Below are positions 25,149-35,180 of a DNA stretch of 64,000 bases, piece after piece. The notes under the pieces were generated by a model, which saw nothing but the letters and a program-made list of their open reading frames with translations, was not told the DNA's origin and did no database searches. Origin of the DNA: Flavobacteriaceae bacterium (GTDB lineage Bacteria; Bacteroidota; Bacteroidia; Flavobacteriales; Flavobacteriaceae); contig JAQWJJ010000006.1 in assembly GCA_029248405.1 (NCBI GenBank), forward strand, positions 1-64,000, given 5' to 3'. The position numbers and the translations under genes were made by a program. How positions within the stretch are numbered: the first letter of the stretch is position 1; every line of letters begins with the position of its first letter.

Positions 25149-28100
25149 ATGAGAAAAATCTGTCTCTCCCTAACCGTATGCCTAGTATTTCATCAAATAA
25201 TATGTCAAGAACAACAGCAACAAAGCATTGATAGCCTGCTCAAACCGCTCATTGGCGTTCTGGACCAACACATTGTCCTATACGACCGCGTGACTCCACT
25301 AGCCAACCTCTCTAATTTCAATTCGCAGCTCAATACGGGGAGCCCATTATTATTTGAACAGGCCATTTCAGAATTATTTCGTGCGGCCAACCAACAGCAA
25401 CTCGTTGACCACAAAACGCTGCGGAACTTCTACAGCCCCGACTCACTGCAATCTCACACCGATATAGGGCTAATCAATGCCACTTTTCAGGAACTGAACC
25501 TAAAAAGGAACGCCTCGGACGACGGCGCATTTCAGGTGATTGACACGCTGCTCGTAAGCCGCAATAATGGCCAAGACACATTCCGACAAAAACATGTTTT
25601 TATGGCGACTGCAACAAAACGCTATATTGTGGGGCCCATAGTGACTTTCGTCTTTGATCCAAATTTACTGATTCAAACCCCTCAAGGCAAGCAGCTTGTG
25701 CGTCTCTGGAGTGATCTTGGTGGGCAGTTACCAGTATTGATTTATGATGATGGTCTGCTGATTCAGAATCAATGGCAACAAAATTTTAGTGTCGCTGGGG
25801 ACTACACCATCCATTTTACAGCAGAGTTTTCAGATGGATCTGAGCAAACCACCAAAGCCACAATTCATGTCAAGATCCCGGACATCAGTCCAGATTCATT
25901 GATTGAGAACGGCAGTATTTGGGCACAAATTCCTTGGCAAGGATTTAATGAAAGCACCCCTCTATTTGGCAAGTTAGATTATAGAATTTTTTACCGAACA
26001 CGCAACAACCACAGCAGAACCCTCAAAAAACCCATCGTGATCATAGATGGTTTTGACCCAGGAGACCGTCGGCAAATTCAAGATAGCGACCCTCACCCCT
26101 GGTCATCTGATGCAGACCACCGTTCGATCGAAGACATGATGAGCTATACCAATAATCAAGGTGAAAAAACAGCAATCATTCCGATGCTGCGCTCTTTGGG
26201 CTATGATGTCGTGGTGGTGAACCATCCGACACATTGGTATAATGGAGTCCGTGTCGATGGTGGAGCAGATTATATTGAGCGCAATGCCCTGACCCATGTG
26301 CAACTCTACCAGCGACTTCAAGCGCTCTTGGACAGCAACAACAGCAGTGAATCTCTAGTGATCATCGGCCCCAGTATGGGCGGGCAAATTTCACGTTATG
26401 CCCTGGCCTATATGGAAAAACATCAAATAGAGCATCGGACCCGCCTATGGGTCAGTGTTGACAGCCCTCATTTAGGAGCCAATATTCCCATTGGAGTGCA
26501 AACGCTCTTGCACCTGCTGTACGATACAACAGGTAGTGTTGCCGCTCAGGACTTTATAGAGCAACAATTGGGTTCTGCGGCCGCACGCCAACAATTAATT
26601 GATCAATATTGTAGTGCCCAAAACGGGCACTTAAGCCAACAATGGCTTGACGGGAGAACAATAAGTCAAGGTTTTAATGCCGATCGTGGAAGACCAATTT
26701 ATATCAATTACTACAATAACCTGTACAATAACGGGCTTCCCAACAGTCAGGGATTCCCCAAGAATTTGCGCAAAGTAGCACTGATCAATGGGTCACTGAC
26801 CGGTAATAAAAAATACAAAAACCCATATGCCGCCTTAAGTACTGAATTGTCGGGTGATTTGGCATCAGATCAATTTGGTGTCTCGGGCGGCCAAAGCATA
26901 AAAATCAAAGGGCTTGCTGATGGCATTGGCCAGCTTCTGGGTATGGAAACCTATTTTGCACCAGAACCTTCGGCCACCCACAAAATTGCCTATTTCAAAA
27001 AGAAGGCCCTGTGGTGGTCGTTCTACGACCGCTATTTGACCAATAACAACAGTAGAGGGTCCTTAGACATCAGTCCGGGGGGATGGTTTCCAACTCAGAC
27101 AATATTAGCCAAAGACCTCACGCAAAGCACACCATGTGAATGGCTTATTGGTCAAATATGCATCAATGACTGGATCATTAACGCTTTGGATCATGTCAAT
27201 TCATTCATTCCAAGTGTTAGCGCACTGGGCATGCTTCACCCAGACGTCTCCTGGGACATACCGCTCAATAGCAACCTTTTGTGTGATGAGACTGTGCCGT
27301 TCGATAACTATTTTGGTCCGAGAGACAATGAGCTCCACACATCATTCACTCAAGAAAGCGTTGAATGGCTGTTGAAAGAACTCAATGAAGATCCTGCCCC
27401 CCCATCAGTCTATCTTGCACCAGAAGATTTGATAGGTCCCGATGCGATCTGTTTTGACCGTCCGTCCAGTTTTTATTTTGAAGGGTGCGCAGTCCCAGAT
27501 GTCCTGCAATGGGAAATATCATCAAATCTGACGCTCGTCAACTCAGACGTCCATGGACTGACCGTTGAAGCCAGTAATCAAACAAGTGGTCCTGGATTTA
27601 TTGAGGCACATTTTGATAATCAGGTGGTTCGAAAATTAATATGGACCGGACGGCCTGCGCTCCCACAATCCTTAAACGGTCCTGCCGAAGTTTCAACTGG
27701 CGCTATTGTGACCTACAGCGCAGGAGTCTCAGAAGGTGCTGCGACTTATGAATGGTGGCTGCCTTACCCATTTGATGTCAGAGCGCCATTCGATATCCTG
27801 AGTGATCACTGGCAACTGCCCCCTGGTGCCGGAAGAACAACAAGAGTCTTCACGGGCAATGGGCAGCATGATGGCCTGGTGCAACTCATGGGCAAAAACC
27901 AATGCGGCCTTGGTGATGCAGCAATAATACCAGTGACCCACGACCAATCTGGTTCTGGCCAACAACAACTGCCGGTCTACCCGTATCCTAATACCTCAGA
28001 CAGCAGTTTCCGGCTTGATTTTAGATCCTTGCCCCCAGGAGTTTATCACATTTCCATCTACGATCCATATGGCAATACCATGTACCAAGGTCAAAGCAGT

Positions 28101-28211
28101 AATATTGAAAAAACCATTGACACATTGAGCATGCCCGGGGGGAATTATTTCCTTCACATTGAGATCAATCAAGAAATATTTTACTTCCAGCTTATTGTCG
28201 CACATCAATAA
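25149..28211 (+). CDS. Secreted alpha/beta-hydrolase (lipase/esterase-like) with T9SS sorting domain
   Basis: A 1020-aa secreted protein: signal peptide (about 1-19, ending IICQ), a PKD-like beta region near residues 165-245, then an alpha/beta-hydrolase domain from about 295 (PIVIIDGFDPG). It carries the nucleophile elbow GPSMGG, S409, and VSVDSPHLGANIP, as in PGAP1-like lipases. A beta-rich region follows. The last 80 residues match a type A T9SS C-terminal sorting domain (YHISIYDPYGNTMYQG, MPGGNYFLHIEI, final FQLIVAHQ). It is therefore probably exported by the T9SS whose core lies in this window, and surface-bound or released. Substrate unknown; the catalytic Asp and His were not assigned. 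Monocistronic. Confidence 0.85.
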   Translation: MRKICLSLTVCLVFHQIICQEQQQQSIDSLLKPLIGVLDQHIVLYDRVTPLANLSNFNSQLNTGSPLLFEQAISELFRAANQQQLVDHKTLRNFYSPDSLQSHTDIGLINATFQELNLKRNASDDGAFQVIDTLLVSRNNGQDTFRQKHVFMATATKRYIVGPIVTFVFDPNLLIQTPQGKQLVRLWSDLGGQLPVLIYDDGLLIQNQWQQNFSVAGDYTIHFTAEFSDGSEQTTKATIHVKIPDISPDSLIENGSIWAQIPWQGFNESTPLFGKLDYRIFYRTRNNHSRTLKKPIVIIDGFDPGDRRQIQDSDPHPWSSDADHRSIEDMMSYTNNQGEKTAIIPMLRSLGYDVVVVNHPTHWYNGVRVDGGADYIERNALTHVQLYQRLQALLDSNNSSESLVIIGPSMGGQISRYALAYMEKHQIEHRTRLWVSVDSPHLGANIPIGVQTLLHLLYDTTGSVAAQDFIEQQLGSAAARQQLIDQYCSAQNGHLSQQWLDGRTISQGFNADRGRPIYINYYNNLYNNGLPNSQGFPKNLRKVALINGSLTGNKKYKNPYAALSTELSGDLASDQFGVSGGQSIKIKGLADGIGQLLGMETYFAPEPSATHKIAYFKKKALWWSFYDRYLTNNNSRGSLDISPGGWFPTQTILAKDLTQSTPCEWLIGQICINDWIINALDHVNSFIPSVSALGMLHPDVSWDIPLNSNLLCDETVPFDNYFGPRDNELHTSFTQESVEWLLKELNEDPAPPSVYLAPEDLIGPDAICFDRPSSFYFEGCAVPDVLQWEISSNLTLVNSDVHGLTVEASNQTSGPGFIEAHFDNQVVRKLIWTGRPALPQSLNGPAEVSTGAIVTYSAGVSEGAATYEWWLPYPFDVRAPFDILSDHWQLPPGAGRTTRVFTGNGQHDGLVQLMGKNQCGLGDAAIIPVTHDQSGSGQQQLPVYPYPNTSDSSFRLDFRSLPPGVYHISIYDPYGNTMYQGQSSNIEKTIDTLSMPGGNYFLHIEINQEIFYFQLIVAHQ

Positions 28212-28231
28212 ATGACATGGTGGTTCAATAC

Positions 28232-28288
28232 CTATGCCATCTTGACATCTTTATGTCACATATTATGACACGAGTAAGCATGGCATAG
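28232..28288. repeat. Nested inverted repeat upstream of groES
   Basis: Outer perfect 9-bp arms CTATGCCAT (28232-28240) and ATGGCATAG (28280-28288) enclose an inner palindrome TGTCA-N7-TGACA (28254-28258, 28266-28270). There is no T-tract, so it is not a standard terminator. It lies 52 bp before the groES ATG and 20 bp after the hydrolase stop. An operator or an mRNA structure are both possible. It does not match the CIRCE (HrcA) element. Confidence 0.6.
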
Positions 28289-28340
28289 TTTCTGAAATAA
28301 GGGAGCATACTTAACAAGTTTAACTTAAAATAAATAACAA

Positions 28341-28616
28341 ATGGCTTTAAAAATTCAACCACTATCAGATCGCGTGGTCGTTGCGCCGCAAGCGGCTGAA
28401 ACAAAAACGGCCTCAGGACTTTACATTCCGGATTCTGCCAAAGAAAAACCACAACAAGGCACAGTAGTCGCCGTTGGCAAAGGCAAGAAAGATCATGACA
28501 TGACGGTTTCCGTTGGCGATACAGTGCTTTACGGCAAGTACGCTGGAAATGAATTGAAGTTAGACGGACAAGATTACCTCATCATGCGTGAGGATGATAT
28601 TTTGGCCATCATTTAA
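28341..28616 (+). CDS. groES: Co-chaperonin GroES
   Basis: A 91-aa cap of the GroEL chamber, of normal length. Family motifs are QPLSDRVVV, the mobile loop [30 protein letters not shown], and the ending [11 protein letters not shown]. It precedes groEL by 27 bp. No CIRCE repeat is present; a nested inverted repeat lies upstream. Confidence 0.97.
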   Translation: MALKIQPLSDRVVVAPQAAETKTASGLYIPDSAKEKPQQGTVVAVGKGKKDHDMTVSVGDTVLYGKYAGNELKLDGQDYLIMREDDILAII

Positions 28617-28619
28617 TAA

Positions 28620-30275
<1,656 letters not shown>

Positions 30276-30287
30276 GACATTGATCAG

Positions 30288-30319
30288 AAAAAAACCTCGC
30301 TAAAAAGCGAGGTTTTTTT
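30288..30319. terminator. Bidirectional terminator between groEL and the metal operon
   Basis: A 13-bp perfect stem (30288-30300 with 30307-30319) with a 6-nt loop, core CCTCGC/GCGAGG, with A-tract and T-tract on opposite sides. It serves both groEL on the plus strand and the convergent HMA protein gene, whose stop is at 30322. Confidence 0.92.
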
Positions 30320-30321
30320 AT

Positions 30322-30672
30322 TTATTGGTGTGCTTTGACGACCTCATCATCTCTGTATTTACAGCAGGGATTTACTTTTTCATAAGCTTCGTCAGGAGCC
30401 TTATAAGCCCGCGTGTCGTGCCCAACACCCGCTATTGTTTTGGCTATTGAATCCAAACTCGTTTTATTTTCATCAAAAATCAATGCCAATTCGTGAGTCG
30501 CGATACTCCATTGAGCAGACTTCACACCAGACATTTTGATTGCAGTCTTTTCAATTCGTGCCTTACACATCCCACAGACTCCATCAACCTCAATAGAAGC
30601 TTTAGCACTTTTGCTCTGTGCCAAGGACATTGCCGTAACTAAAAAGGTCATCATCAATAATAGCTTTTTCAT
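30322..30672 (-). CDS. Secreted heavy-metal-associated (HMA) domain protein
   Basis: A 116-aa periplasmic or secreted metallochaperone-like protein: signal peptide (about 1-19, ending SLAQS), then one HMA fold with the metal-binding pair C33-x-x-C36 (VCGMCKARIEK), and a C-terminal vicinal pair C103-C104 (NPCCKY). The family usually binds Cu(I) or other soft metals. It is the last gene of the operon, 5 nt after the TonB receptor gene. Confidence 0.88.
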   Translation of the reverse strand: MKKLLLMMTFLVTAMSLAQSKSAKASIEVDGVCGMCKARIEKTAIKMSGVKSAQWSIATHELALIFDENKTSLDSIAKTIAGVGHDTRAYKAPDEAYEKVNPCCKYRDDEVVKAHQ

Positions 30673-30677
30673 TTTGT

Positions 30678-32909
30678 TTAAAGTTTAAACCGTGCTCCTG
30701 TGTACATCATTCGACCGAATATAGGGCCGTAGACCATAGTGGCATCAAAGTTTGCGCCAAAGGGCTCCGTTGCATTAATGACAGGATTTGGTTGTTGGAC
30801 ATTGGTTATATTTTCGACACCAAGATACCAATCTATTTTTGAATTAAACACCTTTGTGATCTGCGTATTCATGGTGAGCAAGTTTGGGGTGAGTGCAAAA
30901 CCAAACAGGTCTGAGTCAGGATCAAACTCAGGGTAGCGCTGCGCACTCAGCCAGTTGATCGTCGCGTCAATTTTCCAATGCCCTCCCGTTGACATGGCAT
31001 GAGTTTGGTAGCTCGCATTAGCAAAAACCCGATGCTCTGGTGTCAAAGGAGGCCGGTCATCCCCACTATCAAAGGCGGTATTGATGTCAAAATACTTATA
31101 AGCGGCCCGCAAATCAAGGTATTCTGCTGGACTATAAGACGCTTCTATCTGATAGCTTTGGGTCCAACTCTCATTTGTTTTATTGTAAAATCCAATAGCC
31201 TGAGGCACTTCCCAGTCCACCACCACATGATTCACAAAGTCGGTACGATAAAGATCAAAGCTCAATTCAAAAGGCCTATTGGCCAGTCTTAGTTTTTGCA
31301 ACACAGACAAACCATAATTCCAGGCGATTTCAGGATCTAAGCCATAAAATGCCCCACCTATATCGCGGATATTAATTTGACGGGAAGAAGCAAACAGGTT
31401 TAAATTTTCAGAGAATATGTTTGGTATGCGTTTGCCGCGACCCATCGACAGGCGCACGGTCGTTTGCTCCCATGGCAGGTACTTGAGATGCAATCGTGGT
31501 GTGACAAAAAACCCAAGGAGGTTGTGCGCATCTGCACGCAGACCAAAGCTAAGACTCAGCTGATCTAAGTCATCATAGGCATATTCAAAAAACACGCCCA
31601 AAGCGCGTTCCTGACGTCTGAATTCTTGTCCCACAACATCTTCATTGTATTGGTCATAAGTGGCATTAAGGCCTGTTTTGATTTTATGTCGGGTATCTGA
31701 AATGATCGAATTGTATAGGAGATTGACATAAGCACTCTGGTGCTCAATATCGTAACTGCGCAAACCAAATATGGAGCGCTGGTCATGAACACTATATGCC
31801 CCCTGTAAACCGAGACTTTGGTAGCGCAATTCGGGATTGACATAACCCAGCTTAGAGGACAAATCAATGCGGTCAGTATCAATAATACTGCCCCAAGGAT
31901 TGTCCACAGACAATTCTTGATCGCGATCAAAAGCAGTTGCCCCTGCAACTTTTCGATCACTCAAGATCCGTGCGTTGATAAAGCTGACCCATCCATTAAC
32001 CGGATCGATGTATTGCCAACGGTTCATGATATTGATCTGATCGCCTTTTGGGGTATCTAAAAAGTCATCGTCATTCCGATCTACAGTCTTCCTGCGTTGA
32101 TTACCATGAATATAAATCCCAGTACTCCAGCGATCTGTTACACCATGATTGACATGAGCATTTAATTCTTGGCGCCCATTAGCCGCCGCGAACACATTCA
32201 AAAACAAGGGGGCATCTGTCGCTGGTTTTTGTAGCTCGGCATTGATTTGGCCAGCGATGCTTTCATAACCATTAATGACACTTCCGGCGCCTTTTGTCAT
32301 TTGGATGCTTTCTACCCAGGTTCCTGGCACATAACTCAGCCCAAGACTTTGAGCCGCACCGCGCACCACAGGGATATTTTCGGCAGTAATCAAAATGTAA
32401 GGACTGGTCAATCCTAGCATTTTTATTTGCTTGGTTCCAGTAATGGCGTCAGAAAAATTGACGTCAATAGAAGGATTTGTTTCAAAGCTTTCTGAGAGAT
32501 TGCAACATGCGGCTTTCAGCAATTCATCACTACTGATTTGAATGATGTTTGCCGTGGAAAATGACGAGCGGAATTGCGCCGTTCTTTTTTTTACCAAAGT
32601 GACTTGATCAAGTGCATCAGCTGGTCTCAAGATATGGCGGAACTCCATTGTTGAGGCTACCGTCACTGTATCAGTTTCAAAACCCACAAAACTGATCACC
32701 AGTGCCGCAGGCAAAGTGCGGCCCGGTAAGACAAAGCTACCCTCAAAATCAGTGATCACTCCATCTGAGCCATCGACCCAGTAGACATTTGCTCCAGACA
32801 AACCACTACTGGCTGCAGCACTCCCATCGAAGACCATTCCTTTTATCACTTCCTGGCTATGGACTGGAACCACACAAAATAAAAAAACACTAAAGAGCAG
32901 ATATTTCAT
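30678..32909 (-). CDS. TonB-dependent outer membrane receptor, probable metal uptake
   Basis: A 743-aa receptor with a signal peptide (about 1-18), an N-terminal carboxypeptidase-regulatory-like beta-sandwich (about 22-95), a plug domain (about 110-225) and a 22-strand barrel ending in MYTGARFKL. The plug contains an unusual vicinal cysteine pair, C135-C136 (AACCNLSES). Its neighbours are two HMA-domain proteins (1- and 5-nt spacing), so a soft-metal ligand such as copper is more likely than a siderophore or glycan. There is no SusD partner. The ligand is inference. Confidence 0.9.
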   Translation of the reverse strand: MKYLLFSVFLFCVVPVHSQEVIKGMVFDGSAAASSGLSGANVYWVDGSDGVITDFEGSFVLPGRTLPAALVISFVGFETDTVTVASTMEFRHILRPADALDQVTLVKKRTAQFRSSFSTANIIQISSDELLKAACCNLSESFETNPSIDVNFSDAITGTKQIKMLGLTSPYILITAENIPVVRGAAQSLGLSYVPGTWVESIQMTKGAGSVINGYESIAGQINAELQKPATDAPLFLNVFAAANGRQELNAHVNHGVTDRWSTGIYIHGNQRRKTVDRNDDDFLDTPKGDQINIMNRWQYIDPVNGWVSFINARILSDRKVAGATAFDRDQELSVDNPWGSIIDTDRIDLSSKLGYVNPELRYQSLGLQGAYSVHDQRSIFGLRSYDIEHQSAYVNLLYNSIISDTRHKIKTGLNATYDQYNEDVVGQEFRRQERALGVFFEYAYDDLDQLSLSFGLRADAHNLLGFFVTPRLHLKYLPWEQTTVRLSMGRGKRIPNIFSENLNLFASSRQINIRDIGGAFYGLDPEIAWNYGLSVLQKLRLANRPFELSFDLYRTDFVNHVVVDWEVPQAIGFYNKTNESWTQSYQIEASYSPAEYLDLRAAYKYFDINTAFDSGDDRPPLTPEHRVFANASYQTHAMSTGGHWKIDATINWLSAQRYPEFDPDSDLFGFALTPNLLTMNTQITKVFNSKIDWYLGVENITNVQQPNPVINATEPFGANFDATMVYGPIFGRMMYTGARFKL

Positions 32910-32910
32910 A

Positions 32911-33603
32911 TCAAGAAAATAAAGTAAATATGGTCATTGACAGCATCACGATATTTTCGATCAATGTCGCTTCTGTCATTGGCAGGTTGAGTGTCGTGCC
33001 CAAACAGGCACACTCGATACTGACCTTTTTCCTTAATTGACCCACGACACCAATTGTGGTCAAACCCAAAACCACTATGGTCATGATCAAGGCCATTTCC
33101 GCATGATAACGCAAGAGCAATGACAAACCAAGAAGCAGCTCGATAAATGGATAAATCCATGCGTAAAGCGTTACTCTTTTGGCTAATGGGTCATAACGAC
33201 AAAAGGCACTGACAAAACCCGGGACATCTAAAAGTTTGAAAAAACTAAAAATCAAGAAAAAGCCTGCCATGGCATCAAGCATGAACGCTCGGGGCTGCCA
33301 ATCTCTTATGTGGATCAAAAAGACCGTGCCGAAGAGAAAAATAAAAATAAGAGCCAACGGCTTCAATTGCTTCCACTTCGTAGTGGCGAGTGGCACGTGA
33401 TCAAGATCAAAAACAGGATAGTCCAATGGCACTTTACTTTGCAATAGCTCAAGATTCAATTTATGAGGTGCTTCAAAAGATAGGCGTCCTGTGCTCAAAT
33501 CAATGGCAACATCGCTTACCCCATCTATAGATTCAACAGCCTTTTTCACCTTATTCAGGCAACCGTTGCAGGTCATGCCAGTAACCAAAAATGAATGGAT
33601 CAT
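32911..33603 (-). CDS. HMA domain fused to MauE-like membrane protein
   Basis: With the start at M10 of the longest reading (33603), this is 230 aa. Residues 1-65 are an HMA fold with GMTCNGC (C12, C15). About 80-230 are four hydrophobic helices resembling MauE/DoxX-type membrane proteins, with a C-A-C pair (C198, C200) near the end. I prefer this start because the TACTTTTG promoter at 33638-33645 would put the mRNA start only 1-4 nt before the alternative codon at 33630. The fusion suggests a metal or thiol handed across the inner membrane. It is the first gene of the three-gene module. Confidence 0.85.
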   Translation of the reverse strand: MIHSFLVTGMTCNGCLNKVKKAVESIDGVSDVAIDLSTGRLSFEAPHKLNLELLQSKVPLDYPVFDLDHVPLATTKWKQLKPLALIFIFLFGTVFLIHIRDWQPRAFMLDAMAGFFLIFSFFKLLDVPGFVSAFCRYDPLAKRVTLYAWIYPFIELLLGLSLLLRYHAEMALIMTIVVLGLTTIGVVGQLRKKVSIECACLGTTLNLPMTEATLIENIVMLSMTIFTLFS

Positions 33604-33637
33604 AAATTGCAGTTTTCGTGCAGCACACATCAGACCA

Positions 33638-33645
33638 CAAAAGTA
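33638..33645 (-). promoter_or_regulatory. -7 promoter box of the metal module
   Basis: The minus strand reads TACTTTTG, a perfect TAnnTTTG, in the 80-bp gap upstream of the HMA-MauE gene. A TTTG 25 nt further up is too distant to be a convincing -33 element. It supports the start codon at 33603. Confidence 0.55.
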
Positions 33646-33683
33646 AGGAAAAAGAATAGTGATACCACCACAAATGCTCTGCC

Positions 33684-34109
33684 CTATTTTTCTTTTAACA
33701 ACGCCTGAGCTTGATCAATCGCTGTCATCATTTGGACCCTTAATTCTTGTGCTGACCGTTCGAAGGCACCAACTTGAGCATGAAGCAACACGGGAATGGT
33801 GTCCTGGCCCATGATTTGGTCAGGTGTGAATACCTCACCCAAATCCATCATCCAAGTCATCATGGCTTTATTCGCCCCTTTCAAATGAGTAATGGCATCA
33901 GAATGGGCTACCAAAGTAGAATCAATAGCCACCTGCTCCTGAAGCTGCCCCATCAAGGTGCCAATAACCCCCATCTGAGGCATTAATTCATCGTGAACAG
34001 CAACAATATCAGCCATTTGGTCGGCTAAAGCGGCCTGCTGCAGCGCTGACTTATTTTGACAAGAGAAGAGGCTTAATACGGTGACAATAATGAGGATCAA
34101 TTTTTTCAT
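33684..34109 (-). CDS. Small helical lipoprotein of unknown function
   Basis: A 141-aa protein beginning MKKLILIIVTVLSLFSC, a signal peptide with lipobox and C17 as the lipidated residue. The mature part is helical and rich in Met, Gln and Ala, with no recognised domain (FERSAQELRVQMMTAIDQAQALL). The frame is open upstream to 34349, but that extension overlaps the XrtF-partner gene and would bury the lipobox, so I start at 34109. It is 35 bp downstream of the XrtF partner on the same strand and may be cotranscribed with it. Confidence 0.8.
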   Translation of the reverse strand: MKKLILIIVTVLSLFSCQNKSALQQAALADQMADIVAVHDELMPQMGVIGTLMGQLQEQVAIDSTLVAHSDAITHLKGANKAMMTWMMDLGEVFTPDQIMGQDTIPVLLHAQVGAFERSAQELRVQMMTAIDQAQALLKEK

Positions 34110-34144
34110 AGTTCGTCTTTTTATGCTGCCAATGGACCAAAATC

Positions 34145-34570
34145 CTATTGCGGTTGATAAAAGTAAAATGCTGGCAGCAAAATTAGTATAATTATGGGGT
34201 GTATCAAAAACCTTCGGACATAAAATAGTTGATGATAATGACCGACTTGATAGTACGTCAAGAGGAAAATCAGGGCAATGGCCAAAACCAAAAAAAACAC
34301 CAAGCCGATCAGTATTGTGAATTGGACCAGGCTGATTTTTTGAAACCATCCTTTGATCAACAGCAGCCCAAAGACCATGTTGAGAAAAAAGCGTAAGATT
34401 AAGGATTGTCCAAAAGCAAAGGCGTCTATTGGCGGTAGCTCCTGAGTCCTGTAGTCTCCTTGAAAGAAAAACATCAAAGGGTCATAAAACAAGTCCTGTT
34501 CAAAATAGCGCACCATCACCAGGCCAAGCACCCCCAATAATATCAAAATATATTGACCAGGTTTAAGCAT
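34145..34570 (-). CDS. Exosortase F system-associated membrane protein
   Basis: A 141-aa protein with about four transmembrane helices. The pattern (VMVRYFEQDLFYDPLMFFF near the N-terminus, YYQVGHYHQLFYVRRFLIHP near the end) matches the small protein that regularly accompanies XrtF in flavobacteria. It presumably works with the exosortase in processing or anchoring surface proteins. It overlaps the XrtF gene by 8 bp. Confidence 0.85.
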   Translation of the reverse strand: MLKPGQYILILLGVLGLVMVRYFEQDLFYDPLMFFFQGDYRTQELPPIDAFAFGQSLILRFFLNMVFGLLLIKGWFQKISLVQFTILIGLVFFLVLAIALIFLLTYYQVGHYHQLFYVRRFLIHPIIILILLPAFYFYQPQ

Positions 34571-35108
34571 GCGCAGGACGTTTGATGAGCCAAATCCAGA
34601 AAATCCACAGCATTAAAACAAAGCCATAAATCAATCCAGGAAAAATAACATCATGCAAGAGCATTCTGTAGGACTCAAAATGTGCTATGGCCACACTGAT
34701 CAGCGCCAAACGGATGATATTGATGGCATAAATCAAGACCAAACCCGCGAGCATAAAGCCAAAAGTTCTTTGCCATCCTTTGGCGAAGGCCAAGACGAAG
34801 GAAAAAAACAAAATCATGATACTCACCGCGTTGCATCCTTCTACTAGTCGTGCGACACCCTTGCCATCTACCCATATGCCCAGACCAGAGCCGTCTGAGA
34901 TCATGGCCACATGGGCCTCAAAACCAAATGCGCGCATCACCTCTTGTGTTTGCAATCCCACCAATTTCGTGATTCCATCGGGGGTGCCAAAAGGTTCAAT
35001 AAATGATGACAGGTACCAAAAATAGATCAGGCTCAAAATAGAATAACTTCCTAAAAACAGGAAAATAAATTGAAGAATCGGTCTGTATTGACGCCAATAG
35101 CTGAGCAT
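34563..35108 (-). CDS. xrtF: Exosortase family protein XrtF
   Basis: A 181-aa inner-membrane transpeptidase-like enzyme. The catalytic triad of exosortases is visible: C92 in VEGCNAVS, R133 in NIIRLALI and H152 in LHDVIFPG, set between hydrophobic helices. XrtF is the flavobacterial exosortase, whose substrates are still uncertain. No PEP-CTERM-like substrate is encoded nearby. A perfect TAnnTTTG box lies only 6-13 bp before the start codon, so the mRNA may have little or no leader. Confidence 0.93.
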   Translation of the reverse strand: MLSYWRQYRPILQFIFLFLGSYSILSLIYFWYLSSFIEPFGTPDGITKLVGLQTQEVMRAFGFEAHVAMISDGSGLGIWVDGKGVARLVEGCNAVSIMILFFSFVLAFAKGWQRTFGFMLAGLVLIYAINIIRLALISVAIAHFESYRMLLHDVIFPGLIYGFVLMLWIFWIWLIKRPAHA

Positions 35109-35113
35109 GACCC

Positions 35114-35121
35114 CAAAGTTA
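35114..35121 (-). promoter_or_regulatory. -7 promoter box before xrtF, possibly leaderless
   Basis: The minus strand reads TAACTTTG, ending 5 nt before the xrtF ATG at 35108. If used, transcription would begin at or within a few bases of the start codon. No TTG is seen at the expected -33 distance. Confidence 0.4.
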
Positions 35122-35180
35122 CACCAATTAATTTCTTGAATTTTGTTTTTTAAAATACCTTTATCAAAAAATTATTTCTG

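Noticed and set aside
25200-25235. CAA/CAG-rich run in the hydrolase gene as a repeat element
   Set aside because: It is a short Gln run (QEQQQQQ) just after the signal peptide, not a dispersed repeat.
28212-28340. CIRCE/HrcA operator before groES
   Set aside because: The TTAGCACTC-N9-GAGTGCTAA repeat is absent; the inverted repeats present have a different sequence.
34110-34349. N-terminal extension of the small lipoprotein reading frame
   Set aside because: It overlaps the XrtF-partner gene, has low-quality composition, and would bury a clear signal peptide and lipobox starting at 34109.
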